From positions 1 through 7,063 of the forward strand of contig CAIXDD010000380.1 of the NCBI GenBank assembly GCA_903918155.1: a stretch of DNA of 7,063 nt. The letters are read 5' to 3'. The translations under genes and the position numbers were made by a program. This stretch comes from an uncultured Hyphomicrobiales bacterium (GTDB lineage: Bacteria; Pseudomonadota; Alphaproteobacteria; Rhizobiales; Beijerinckiaceae). Below are positions 1 to 5,175 of this stretch, piece by piece; position 1 is the first letter of the stretch, and the number at the start of each line of letters is the position of its first letter. The notes under the pieces were generated by a model. That model was not told the origin of the DNA, did not search any database, and worked only from the letters and a program-made list of their open reading frames with translations.

Positions 1-246
1 ATCGGGGGCGGGCGCGCCATAGCCGTCCAAGGCCGGCGCGCGCCGGTCATCAAGCTGGCCAGCGCCCATCGCGCGCGCGTAATCGCCGAGCGTTTGAGGC
101 GCCTCGCGCGCAAGAGGAGCCTGCGGCGTCTGATAGGTTAGAGGCTCGGGCGCCAAACGCGCCTCGGCCGATGCGCCGCCGCGCAAACGACGCTCGAATT
201 CTTCCAGATCGATGGGCTGGCGAGCCCTCGCAGCGGCTTCGTTCAT
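1..246 (-). CDS. N-terminal part of a probable SPOR-domain protein (partial)
   Basis: An open frame runs from an ATG at 246 to the left edge without a stop, giving 82 residues of a longer protein. The start is supported by GAGG (complement of 253-256) six bases upstream. The translation begins MNEAAARARQPIDLEEFERR and continues as Ala/Pro/Arg/Asp-rich low-complexity sequence, with no membrane segment or recognisable domain in the visible part. In Hyphomicrobiales the gene directly after argS on the same strand is usually a SPOR-domain (peptidoglycan-binding, division-associated) protein followed by nagZ. Those proteins have a poorly conserved cytoplasmic N-terminus, then a transmembrane helix, then a C-terminal SPOR domain. 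The SPOR assignment is therefore inference from position; the domain would lie outside the window. The 98-base gap to argS shows no obvious terminator, so co-transcription with argS is plausible. The frame is more credible than the overlapping minus-strand frame at 50-253, which lacks this Shine-Dalgarno spacing and terminates. Confidence 0.6.
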   Translation of the reverse strand, partial: MNEAAARARQPIDLEEFERRLRGGASAEARLAPEPLTYQTPQAPLAREAPQTLGDYARAMGAGQLDDRRAPALDGYGAPAPD

Positions 247-344
247 CACACACCTCGCACGCGGACGCAGGCGCGGCGAAGTCCGCGCGACACGCTCCAG
301 CGCAAAGCGCGCGTTTCAGGCCGGGATAGCCTAGACGGACGCGC

Positions 345-2120
345 TCAACGCATTTCGTCGGGGGCGGAGACGCCGAGAACGCCCAACCCCGACGCGAGAA
401 CTTTGGTTAAACATACGACCAAAGCGACCCTCGCATGCGTCGACTCTCTCTTTTCTTCATTAACAAAGCGCAAATGTGGCTGATCTTTGCCTTTGTTCCA
501 ATGCGCCTGGAAAGCGGAGGCCAGATCGTGCAGATAAAAGGCGATGCGATGGGGCTCATGCGCCGCCGCCGCCGCCTCCACCTGCCGGGGATATTGCGCG
601 ATGAGGCGCAACAGGCCGATCTCGCCCTCGTCCGACAGAAGGCTGAAATCGGCGCCCGCCAGCGCCGCGTCGGCGGCGTCGAAATCCTCGAAGGCGTTCT
701 TGGCCTGGCGCAGCACCGAGCGGGCGCGCGCATGGGCGTATTGAACGTAGAAAACGGGATTCTCGCGCGATTGCTCGATCACCTTGGCGAGATCGAATTC
801 GAGCGTGGCGTCGTTCTTGCGGAACAGCATCATGAAGCGCACCGCGTCGACGCCCACTTCCTCCACCACTTCGCGCAACGTCACGAACGTGCCGGCGCGC
901 TTGGACATGGTGACGGGTTCGCCGTCGCGCATCAGTTTCACGAGCTGGCACAATTTCACGTCGAGCGTCGCCTTGCCGCCCGAGACCGCGTTCACCGCCG
1001 CCTGCATGCGCTTGACATAGCCGCCATGGTCAGCGCCCCACACGTCGATCATGTCGGAGAAGCCGCGATCCACCTTCGACTTGTGATAGGCGATGTCGGA
1101 CGCGAAATACGTGTAGGAGCCGTCTGACTTCATGAGCGGGCGGTCCACGTCGTCGCCGAAATCGGTGGAGCGGAAAAGCGTCTGCTCGCGATCCTCCCAA
1201 TCGTCGGGCAATTGGCCCTTGGGCGGGGGCAAGCGGCCCACATAGACGATGCCGCGCGCGCGCAGGTCCGCGATCGCCGCGCCCACGAGATCCGCGCCCC
1301 CCTCGCCTTCCGTCAAGGCGCGTTCGGAGAAGAACACGTCGTGGCGGATGTTCATCGCCGCAAGGTCTTCGCGGATCATGTCCATCATGGCGTCGATGGC
1401 GAAACGGCGCACCAGCGGCAGCCATTCGCTCTCGGGCCGGTCGTGCAGCGCCCGACCATGGGCCTGCGCGAGCGCGGCGCCGACGGGCTTCAGATAATCG
1501 CCGGGATAAAGCCCTTCGGGAATCTCGCCCACGCTCTCGCCCAGCGCCTCGCGGTAGCGCAGGAACGCGGAGCGCGCGAGCACGTCGACCTGCGAGCCCG
1601 CGTCGTTGATGTAATATTCGCGCGTCACCTTGCGGCCCGCGAATGCGAGAAGGCTCGCAAGCGCATCGCCGAACACGGCGCCGCGCCCATGGCCCACATG
1701 CATGGGGCCCGTGGGATTGGCGGAGACATATTCGACATTGACGGGCGGCGCGGCGGGATCGGGCGCGCCGCGGCCATAGCCCGCGTCCGCCAGCGCCGCG
1801 CGCGCGACCTTGGCGAAGACGGAGGGCTGAAGGCGGATGTTGATGAAGCCGGGCCCGGCGACCTCGGCGGTCTCCACATCCGCCATCGCGGCGAGCGTGA
1901 AGGCGATCTGCGCGGCCAGTTCGCGCGGATTGGCGAAGCCGGGCTTGGCATCCTTCGCATAGACCATGGCCGCATTGGTCGCGAGGTCGCCATGCGAGGC
2001 GTCGCGCGGGGGCTCCACCACGAAGCGCTTGAGGTCGAGATCGGCCGGCAGGCGACCCTCGGCGATCAGCCCGCGAAGCAAGGCGGCGATACGGTCCTGA
2101 AAGTCGGCGAACAGGTTCAT
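345..2120 (-). CDS. argS: Arginyl-tRNA synthetase
   Basis: This cytoplasmic class I aminoacyl-tRNA synthetase ligates arginine to tRNA(Arg) using ATP. The product is 591 residues, a normal length for bacterial ArgS. An N-terminal additional domain (about residues 1-110, with SHGDLATNAAM at 42-52) contacts the tRNA D-loop. The catalytic Rossmann domain carries the HIGH motif as HVGH at 141-144, inside the family signature YVSANPTGPMHVGHGRG, and the KMSKS-equivalent loop as MSKR at 405-408. ArgS enzymes often have a degenerate second motif, so this is normal. The C-terminal all-helical DALR anticodon-binding domain covers roughly 455-591 and includes the typical FYLHDLASAFQAHWNKG stretch at 528-544. 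The ATG at 2118-2120 gives the conserved family N-terminus (MNLFADFQ), although the Shine-Dalgarno sequence before it is weak. The frame is intact and no key residue is missing. The gene probably forms a transcription unit with the downstream protein at 1-246. Confidence 0.97.
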   Translation of the reverse strand: MNLFADFQDRIAALLRGLIAEGRLPADLDLKRFVVEPPRDASHGDLATNAAMVYAKDAKPGFANPRELAAQIAFTLAAMADVETAEVAGPGFINIRLQPSVFAKVARAALADAGYGRGAPDPAAPPVNVEYVSANPTGPMHVGHGRGAVFGDALASLLAFAGRKVTREYYINDAGSQVDVLARSAFLRYREALGESVGEIPEGLYPGDYLKPVGAALAQAHGRALHDRPESEWLPLVRRFAIDAMMDMIREDLAAMNIRHDVFFSERALTEGEGGADLVGAAIADLRARGIVYVGRLPPPKGQLPDDWEDREQTLFRSTDFGDDVDRPLMKSDGSYTYFASDIAYHKSKVDRGFSDMIDVWGADHGGYVKRMQAAVNAVSGGKATLDVKLCQLVKLMRDGEPVTMSKRAGTFVTLREVVEEVGVDAVRFMMLFRKNDATLEFDLAKVIEQSRENPVFYVQYAHARARSVLRQAKNAFEDFDAADAALAGADFSLLSDEGEIGLLRLIAQYPRQVEAAAAAHEPHRIAFYLHDLASAFQAHWNKGKDQPHLRFVNEEKRESTHARVALVVCLTKVLASGLGVLGVSAPDEMR

Positions 2121-2178
2121 GGGAGGCTGGCTCTTGAGGGCTGGCGGCGGCGCAAAATGCGGCGCGGCGCTCGCGCGC

Positions 2179-2207
2179 GGCCTAGCGGAAATCGGCGGTC
2201 AGGTCAA
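2179..2207 (-). promoter_or_regulatory. Candidate sigma-70-type promoter for argS
   Basis: Read on the minus strand, TTGACC (2207 down to 2202) is followed after exactly 17 bases by TAGGCC (2184-2179). The -35 element matches the consensus at five of six positions; the -10 matches only at its first two. Transcription would begin near 2172, leaving about 50 bases of leader before the argS ATG. Degenerate -10 elements are common in GC-rich alphaproteobacteria, but this remains a by-eye call. Confidence 0.3.
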
Positions 2208-2308
2208 AGAGCGCAAGCCCCGCGCGCCCGAACCGCGCGCAGGCGCCGCGCGCTCCGCCACTTGAGCTTGGCCAGTCTCGCGGGCGCGCCCCCATTTTGT
2301 CAGGTTCC

Positions 2309-2348
2309 TTGACATTCCCCTTGCGCATGGCCGCGCCTCGGGTAAACA
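2309..2348 (+). promoter_or_regulatory. Possible promoter region of the 45-residue membrane protein gene
   Basis: A perfect TTGACA lies at 2309-2314, but no good -10 hexamer sits 16-18 bases after it. A second weaker pairing is TTGCGC (2321-2326) with TAAACA (2343-2348), 16 bases apart. Either would place transcription upstream of the strong ribosome binding site at 2366-2374. Which pairing is used, if any, cannot be decided from the sequence. Confidence 0.22.
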
Positions 2349-2365
2349 TCGCGCCACCAAATCTT

Positions 2366-2374
2366 AAGGGGAGG
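2366..2374 (+). promoter_or_regulatory. Strong ribosome binding site that fixes the start at 2381
   Basis: AAGGGGAGG is a near-ideal anti-16S complement, six bases before the ATG at 2381. It is the strongest Shine-Dalgarno sequence in the window. It argues that the upstream in-frame start at 2297 is not used and that the 45-codon frame is truly translated. Confidence 0.7.
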
Positions 2375-2380
2375 CATACC

Positions 2381-2518
2381 ATGGGCAGCGCTGCTTTCTG
2401 GACTGGCGAATTCACGGTTATGACGGCCATCGTCTTGATGGCGCTGTTGTTCGCCGCGATCTACGCTGCGCTTGAGAACGTGTTTCCGTTCCTGCGCGGC
2501 GGCATGGGGCGCATGTAA
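2381..2518 (+). CDS. Small single-pass membrane protein (45 residues), function unknown
   Basis: I do not recognise this gene. The product begins MGSAAFWTGEF and has one long uncharged hydrophobic stretch at about residues 12-31 (TVMTAIVLMALLFAAIYAA), followed by ENVFPF and a Gly/Arg tail (residues 39-45, with Arg39 and Arg44). The acidic residue before the helix and the arginines after it suggest N-out/C-in insertion in the inner membrane by the positive-inside rule. There is no histidine or cysteine for haem or metal binding and no cleavable signal peptide pattern. The ATG is chosen because of the strong ribosome binding site at 2366-2374. An in-frame upstream start at 2297 would add 28 residues that look like non-coding sequence. 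The gene is divergent from argS and converges with dgt, with only 12 bases between the two stop codons. It could be an accessory subunit of a respiratory or other membrane complex, as many bacterial one-helix microproteins are, but nothing here identifies the partner. Confidence 0.65.
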   Translation: MGSAAFWTGEFTVMTAIVLMALLFAAIYAALENVFPFLRGGMGRM

Positions 2519-2530
2519 CCCCGCATTCCC

Positions 2531-3907
2531 TCACCGCAAGCTGGGCGCCGAGCCCGTCAGCCGCACGCATTCAGCGACGGCGTAGCGATCGGTCATGCCG
2601 GCGATGTAATCGCACACATGGCGCAGGCGGCGGGATTCGCTGTCTGCGCCATTCGCCATTCCGGCCCATTCCGCCGGCATGAGCGCGGGATCGGCGGCGA
2701 AACGCTCGAAGAGGATCCGCACGACCTCCCCCGCTTCGCCGCGCACTTTCATCACCTTCGGATGGCGATACATGCGCGGGAACAGGAACGCCTTGAGCGC
2801 CTTGTCCACCGCCTCCATCGGCGCGGAGAACCAGACGCTCGCCTTGCCGGCGGCGCGCACGGCGTCGGCGCTTGCGGGCGCGCCCTGCGCGAGGCGGCGC
2901 GCGCTTTCCGCGATCACGTCCTCGATCAGCCGGGTGATGACGCGCCGCGATATTTCATGGATCAGGCGCGCGCGTTCGAGGCCCGGCCGCCAGGCGGCGA
3001 TTTCGTCGACCACATCGCGCAGGAAATCGACCTCGCGCAAATCCTCCACCGTGAAAAGGCCGGCGCGCAGCCCGTCGTCGATGTCATGGGCGTTATAGGC
3101 GATGTCGTCGGCGATGGCGGCGGACTGGGCCTCCGCGCTCGACCAGCTGGACAGGCCCAGCGGAAAGGCGGCGTCGAAGTTCAGGATCGGCGCGGGAACG
3201 CCGGCGCGGGCGTGGCGCGGGGCCGGCGCGCCCTCGGGCGTCAGCAGCGGCCCATTATGCTTGACCAGCCCCTCGAGCGTCTCCCAGCTCAGATTCAGCC
3301 CGTCGTAATCAGCGTAGCGGCGCTCCAGCGCGGTGACGATGCGCAGCCCCTGCGCATTATGGTCGAAGCCCCCATGCCCCTGCATGGCGGCGTCGAGGAT
3401 CTCCTCCCCCGTATGGCCGAAACAGGTGTGGCCGAGATCATGGGCGAGCGCGAGCGCTTCCGCGAGATCGTCGTCGAGCCCCAGGGCGCGGGAGATGGCG
3501 CGGGCGATCTGCCCCACTTCGATCGTATGGGTGAGCCGCGTGCGGTAATGGTCGCCCTCATGGGGCACGAACACCTGGCTCTTGTGGGCGAGCCGGCGAA
3601 AGGCCGTCGAATGGATGATGCGGTCGCGATCGCGCTGGAAGGGCGTGCGCGTGGGCGAGTCCGGCTCCGCAAGCGCCCGACCGCGGCTGGCCGCCGGATC
3701 GACCGCATAAGGCGCGCGCCAGGGCCGACCGGGCTGCGGGAGCCCGGCCAGAGGGCCGGAGCCGGCTTCTGGTCCCGAAGGCGGCCCGGAGCCAAGTCCC
3801 GAGCCAAGTCCCGAGCTTTGTACCGAGCCAAGTCCCGAGTTTTGTCCGGAGCCAAGTCCCGAGCCTTGTCCGGATGCTGGCGCGTGGGGTTGAGATTGAA
3901 GGGTCAC
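2531..3907 (-). CDS. dgt: Deoxyguanosinetriphosphate triphosphohydrolase-like protein (HD-domain dNTPase)
   Basis: Members of this family hydrolyse dNTPs to deoxynucleoside plus tripolyphosphate in the cytoplasm and so help set dNTP pools. With the GTG at 3905-3907 the protein is 458 residues. The family core starts near residue 63 (WRAPYAVDPA) and includes SPTRTPFQRDRDRIIHSTAFRRL at about 84-106. The HD metal site shows as His127 (RLTHT), His156-Asp157 (ALAHDLGH) and Asp268 (ADDIAYNAHD). The adjacent FGHTGEE motif is also present, and the HD fold looks complete. Most relatives are about 400 residues; the excess is a Gly/Ser/Leu/Gln-rich N-terminal segment (about 10-60) encoded by a 12-bp tandem repeat. 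The GTG is preferred because AAGG (complement of 3916-3919) lies eight bases upstream. An in-frame TTG at 4000 would give 489 residues but would nearly reach erpA and consume the whole divergent promoter region. Another GTG lies at 3974-3976. The gene diverges from erpA, as in related genomes. Confidence 0.92.
   Translation of the reverse strand: MTLQSQPHAPASGQGSGLGSGQNSGLGSVQSSGLGSGLGSGPPSGPEAGSGPLAGLPQPGRPWRAPYAVDPAASRGRALAEPDSPTRTPFQRDRDRIIHSTAFRRLAHKSQVFVPHEGDHYRTRLTHTIEVGQIARAISRALGLDDDLAEALALAHDLGHTCFGHTGEEILDAAMQGHGGFDHNAQGLRIVTALERRYADYDGLNLSWETLEGLVKHNGPLLTPEGAPAPRHARAGVPAPILNFDAAFPLGLSSWSSAEAQSAAIADDIAYNAHDIDDGLRAGLFTVEDLREVDFLRDVVDEIAAWRPGLERARLIHEISRRVITRLIEDVIAESARRLAQGAPASADAVRAAGKASVWFSAPMEAVDKALKAFLFPRMYRHPKVMKVRGEAGEVVRILFERFAADPALMPAEWAGMANGADSESRRLRHVCDYIAGMTDRYAVAECVRLTGSAPSLR
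3787..3870 (-). repeat. Coding minisatellite: seven 12-bp units within dgt
   Basis: Seven head-to-tail 12-bp units can be read on the plus strand, starting at 3787, 3799, 3811, 3823, 3835, 3847 and 3859. The main unit is cYgagccaagtc or its cggagccaagtc variant. A second class has ctttgta, ttttgtc or ccttgtc in its right half. The two classes alternate over the last six units, giving a 24-bp higher-order period. Degenerate units flank the array on both sides. Because the unit is a multiple of three, the frame is kept. The dgt product therefore shows an eight-residue period of the type GSGLGSGQ, NSGLGSVQ, SSGLGSGL, before the HD domain. Confidence 0.88.
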
Positions 3908-3924
3908 GACAACGGCCTTATATC
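3896..3924 (+). promoter_or_regulatory. Candidate sigma-70-type promoter for erpA
   Basis: TTGAAG (3896-3901) and TATATC (3919-3924) are separated by exactly 17 bases, each matching the sigma-70 consensus at four of six positions. Transcription would start near 3931, leaving a leader of about 84 bases before the erpA ATG at 4015. The element overlaps the proposed dgt start and the dgt ribosome binding site on the other strand, so transcription of the two genes may interfere. I see no clear RirA-, Irr- or IscR-type operator palindrome in the leader. Confidence 0.35.
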
Positions 3925-4014
3925 TGACTGCGTCTCCGGACAAGCCGTCGCAAGCGCGACGGGGGACAGGACGCACCGATCCATCCGATCCCCAACCCAA
4001 GGCACGCGCGACCC

Positions 4015-4407
4015 ATGACAGCCGCAGACGCCGCCAAGACGAGCCCTTCGACCGCCGCCCCCCTCGCAGCCGGCGCGGACGCCGCCCTGCCCGTGGTGAC
4101 CGAGCGCGCCGCCCGCCGCGTGGCGCAGATCCTCGCTAAGGAGCCCGAAGGGGCGCTGCTGCGCGTGGCGGTGAACGGCGGCGGCTGTTCAGGGTTTCAA
4201 TATTCCTTCGACATCGCCTCCGCCCGCGCGCAGGACGATCTCCTGATCGAGGCGGGCGACGCGGGCGTCGTGATCGACCCGGTGTCGCTCGACTTCCTGC
4301 GCGGCGCGCGGATCGATTTCGTGGACGACCTGATGGGGCAGTCGTTCCGGATCGACAATCCCAACGCCGCCAGCTCCTGCGGCTGCGGCACGAGCTTCTC
4401 GGTCTGA
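4015..4407 (+). CDS. erpA: A-type iron-sulfur cluster carrier/insertion protein (HesB/IscA family)
   Basis: A-type carriers accept a cluster from the assembly scaffold and deliver it to apo-proteins, including respiratory and isoprenoid-pathway enzymes. The 130-residue product shows the diagnostic three-cysteine pattern: Cys58 in VAVNGGGCSGFQYSF, then Cys122 and Cys124 in SSCGCGTSFSV at the C-terminus. The core starts at about residue 27 (VVTERAARRVAQIL) and includes DPVSLDFLRGARIDFVDDL at 88-106, all typical of ErpA/IscA. The first 25 residues are an Ala-rich extension absent from the 114-residue E. coli ErpA; alphaproteobacterial homologues often carry such a leader. The ATG at 4015 is the only reasonable start, but the ribosome binding site is poor (AAGG at 3999-4002 is 12 bases away). 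The position divergent from dgt matches related genomes and favours the name erpA over iscA or sufA, which the sequence alone does not separate firmly. Confidence 0.92.
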   Translation: MTAADAAKTSPSTAAPLAAGADAALPVVTERAARRVAQILAKEPEGALLRVAVNGGGCSGFQYSFDIASARAQDDLLIEAGDAGVVIDPVSLDFLRGARIDFVDDLMGQSFRIDNPNAASSCGCGTSFSV

Positions 4408-4415
4408 CCGCCGCA

Positions 4416-4439
4416 GGCCGCCGCTACCGGCGGGCGGCC
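4416..4439. terminator. Possible shared hairpin between convergent erpA and the small gene
   Basis: GGCCGCC (4416-4422) is perfectly complementary to GGCGGCC (4433-4439) across a 10-base loop, nine bases after the erpA stop codon. The hairpin overlaps the stop codon and last codons of the minus-strand gene ending at 4424. No T-run follows on either strand, so this is a weak or bidirectional terminator candidate and not a textbook intrinsic one. Confidence 0.35.
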
Positions 4440-4645
4440 ATGCGCGCGACATTAGCGCCCAGCGGGGCCAGTTCGTCGCGCACGCTTTCATGATCCATCG
4501 TGCGGTCGATGAGGCGCAGGATCGGGCTGTCTTCCTTCCATTCGACGCCGCGACGGATGACGCCCAGAACCCACATCAGGGACGCGATGCGCGCCTCGCA
4601 TTCCGCGACCTGACGACGCAATTCGGCTGAACGGTCGAGTGCCAT
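4424..4645 (-). CDS. Small helical protein (73 residues), function unknown
   Basis: I do not recognise this gene. The product starts MALDRSAELRRQVAECEARI and is predicted by eye to be mostly helical. It has an amphipathic charged N-terminal helix (about 3-22), a hydrophobic stretch at 22-30 (SLMWVLGVI) too short to be a clear membrane span, then RRGVEWKEDSPILRLIDRTMDHESVRDELAPL and an Ala/Arg-rich tail. The ATG at 4645 is chosen because GGGAAA lies about four bases upstream. An upstream in-frame ATG at 4690 has no ribosome binding site, has a stop codon immediately before it, and lies inside a candidate promoter. The composition is protein-like (balanced charges, regular hydrophobic spacing), unlike the Arg/Ser/Ala-rich shadow frames nearby. 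The gene converges on erpA with 16 bases between stop codons. A role linked to erpA cannot be claimed from position alone. Confidence 0.55.
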   Translation of the reverse strand: MALDRSAELRRQVAECEARIASLMWVLGVIRRGVEWKEDSPILRLIDRTMDHESVRDELAPLGANVARMAARR

Positions 4646-4687
4646 ATGATTTCCCGCTGACGCGGCTCCCTTGAAAATAACGGCGGG

Positions 4688-4716
4688 CATCTAGAGCCCA
4701 GAAAAAACGCAACCAA
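4688..4716 (-). promoter_or_regulatory. Weak candidate promoter for the 73-residue protein gene
   Basis: On the minus strand TTGGTT (4716-4711) and TAGATG (4693-4688) are 17 bases apart, with three of six matches each to the sigma-70 consensus. Transcription would start near 4681, giving a leader of about 36 bases before the ATG at 4645. That start would exclude the alternative ATG at 4690 from the transcript. Confidence 0.22.
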
Positions 4717-4992
4717 CTAGACAAGCGGCTGACGCTGCGTAATCAATCGCCGCGCAACGTATCCCGATCCCCGCACGACGCATCCCAACGTAACCGGCGT
4801 CGCGCGCTGGCGCAGGGGAATCCCCTCCGCACCTGCAAACCATAACCATCGCCGGCGCCGGCGGCAATGCTTCGCACGCCGGTTCCCGCAATCGCGCACA
4901 ACATTTCTGCGGACCGCCGTTCCTGCGAATTTTTCCGCGAATCGAGGCCGGCGCAAGCCCATGGGAAGGCCGCCGCGCGCGCGACCGGACAT

Positions 4993-5018
4993 GAAATGAC
5001 GCATTTCGCGCGAATGCG
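4993..5018. repeat. Nested inverted repeats sharing one arm
   Basis: GAAATG (4993-4998) and CATTTC (5002-5007) form six-base arms around ACG. Immediately overlapping, CGCATT (5000-5005) and AATGCG (5013-5018) form a second six-base pair around TCGCGCG. The middle element (5000-5007) can pair with either side but not both. In RNA this gives two alternative hairpins; in DNA it could be an operator-like palindrome. No adjacent gene start makes either role obvious. Confidence 0.4.
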
Positions 5019-5125
5019 CGCGCCGGCGACGCGCCTCGCCGCTTGCACAAAATTTGCGCAGCTCGCATCGGCGCGCCCTGCGCCGAACCGGCCGGGCGGA
5101 AACATAGGGATACGTTCGCGAGGCC

Positions 5126-5165
5126 GCCCTGCGCCTAGCGCGGTCAGCCGCAGGGCCGACCGCGC
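5126..5165 (-). terminator. Candidate maeB terminator region with two interleaved perfect stems
   Basis: GCGCGGTC (5138-5145) pairs perfectly with GACCGCGC (5158-5165), eight base pairs starting 11 bases after the maeB stop codon. A second perfect eight-base pair, GCCCTGCG (5126-5133) with CGCAGGGC (5149-5156), is interleaved with the first. The two stems are therefore either mutually exclusive hairpins or a pseudoknot. No T-run follows on the minus strand, so Rho-independent termination is uncertain. A 3'-end stabilising structure is an equal possibility. Confidence 0.42.
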
Positions 5166-5175
5166 AATGCGGGCC

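Larger units (their letters stand above)
4646..5175. other. 530-base intergenic region without a convincing gene
   Basis: Open frames crossing this stretch on both strands have Arg/Ala/Pro-rich shadow-like translations, no plausible ribosome binding site and no recognisable domain, so I call none of them. The stretch holds a candidate promoter for the small gene at 4688-4716 and several inverted repeats: AGGGGA/TCCCCT around 4814-4826, a 14-base GC palindrome at 4850-4863, and nested repeats at 4993-5018. A pair of interleaved stems lies next to maeB at 5126-5165. I see no tRNA, transposase remnant or attachment site. Confidence 0.6.

Noticed and set aside
50..253. 67-codon minus-strand frame starting with GTG at 253
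   Set aside because: It is out of frame with the better supported ATG at 246, has a Ser/Arg/Ala shadow composition and terminates inside the window.
1212..2312. 366-codon open frame on the plus strand, opposite argS
   Set aside because: It is antisense to a clear argS, its translation is rich in Arg/His/Ala/Gly with no domain, and long antisense frames are expected in high-GC DNA.
2297..2380. Upstream in-frame extension of the 45-residue protein to 73 residues
   Set aside because: The extension passes through the strong ribosome binding site at 2366-2374 and the promoter-like TTGACA region, so the ATG at 2381 is far better supported.
2504..2527. GGGG/CCCC inverted repeat between the stop codons of the microprotein and dgt
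   Set aside because: The stem is only about four base pairs with a nine-base loop and no T-run, too weak to call a terminator.
2618..4018. 466-codon open frame on the plus strand, opposite dgt
   Set aside because: It is the mirror of an intact HD-domain gene with a shadow-like composition, no family motif and no ribosome binding site support.
4700..4740. Six-T run on the minus strand as an intrinsic terminator
   Set aside because: The only hairpin ahead of it is a four-base AGCG/CGCT stem, which is not enough.
4691..5105. Three overlapping minus-strand frames (95-125 codons) between maeB and the small gene
   Set aside because: They overlap in different frames, show Arg/Ala/Gly-rich shadow composition, and share no motif or convincing start. 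None stands out as real.
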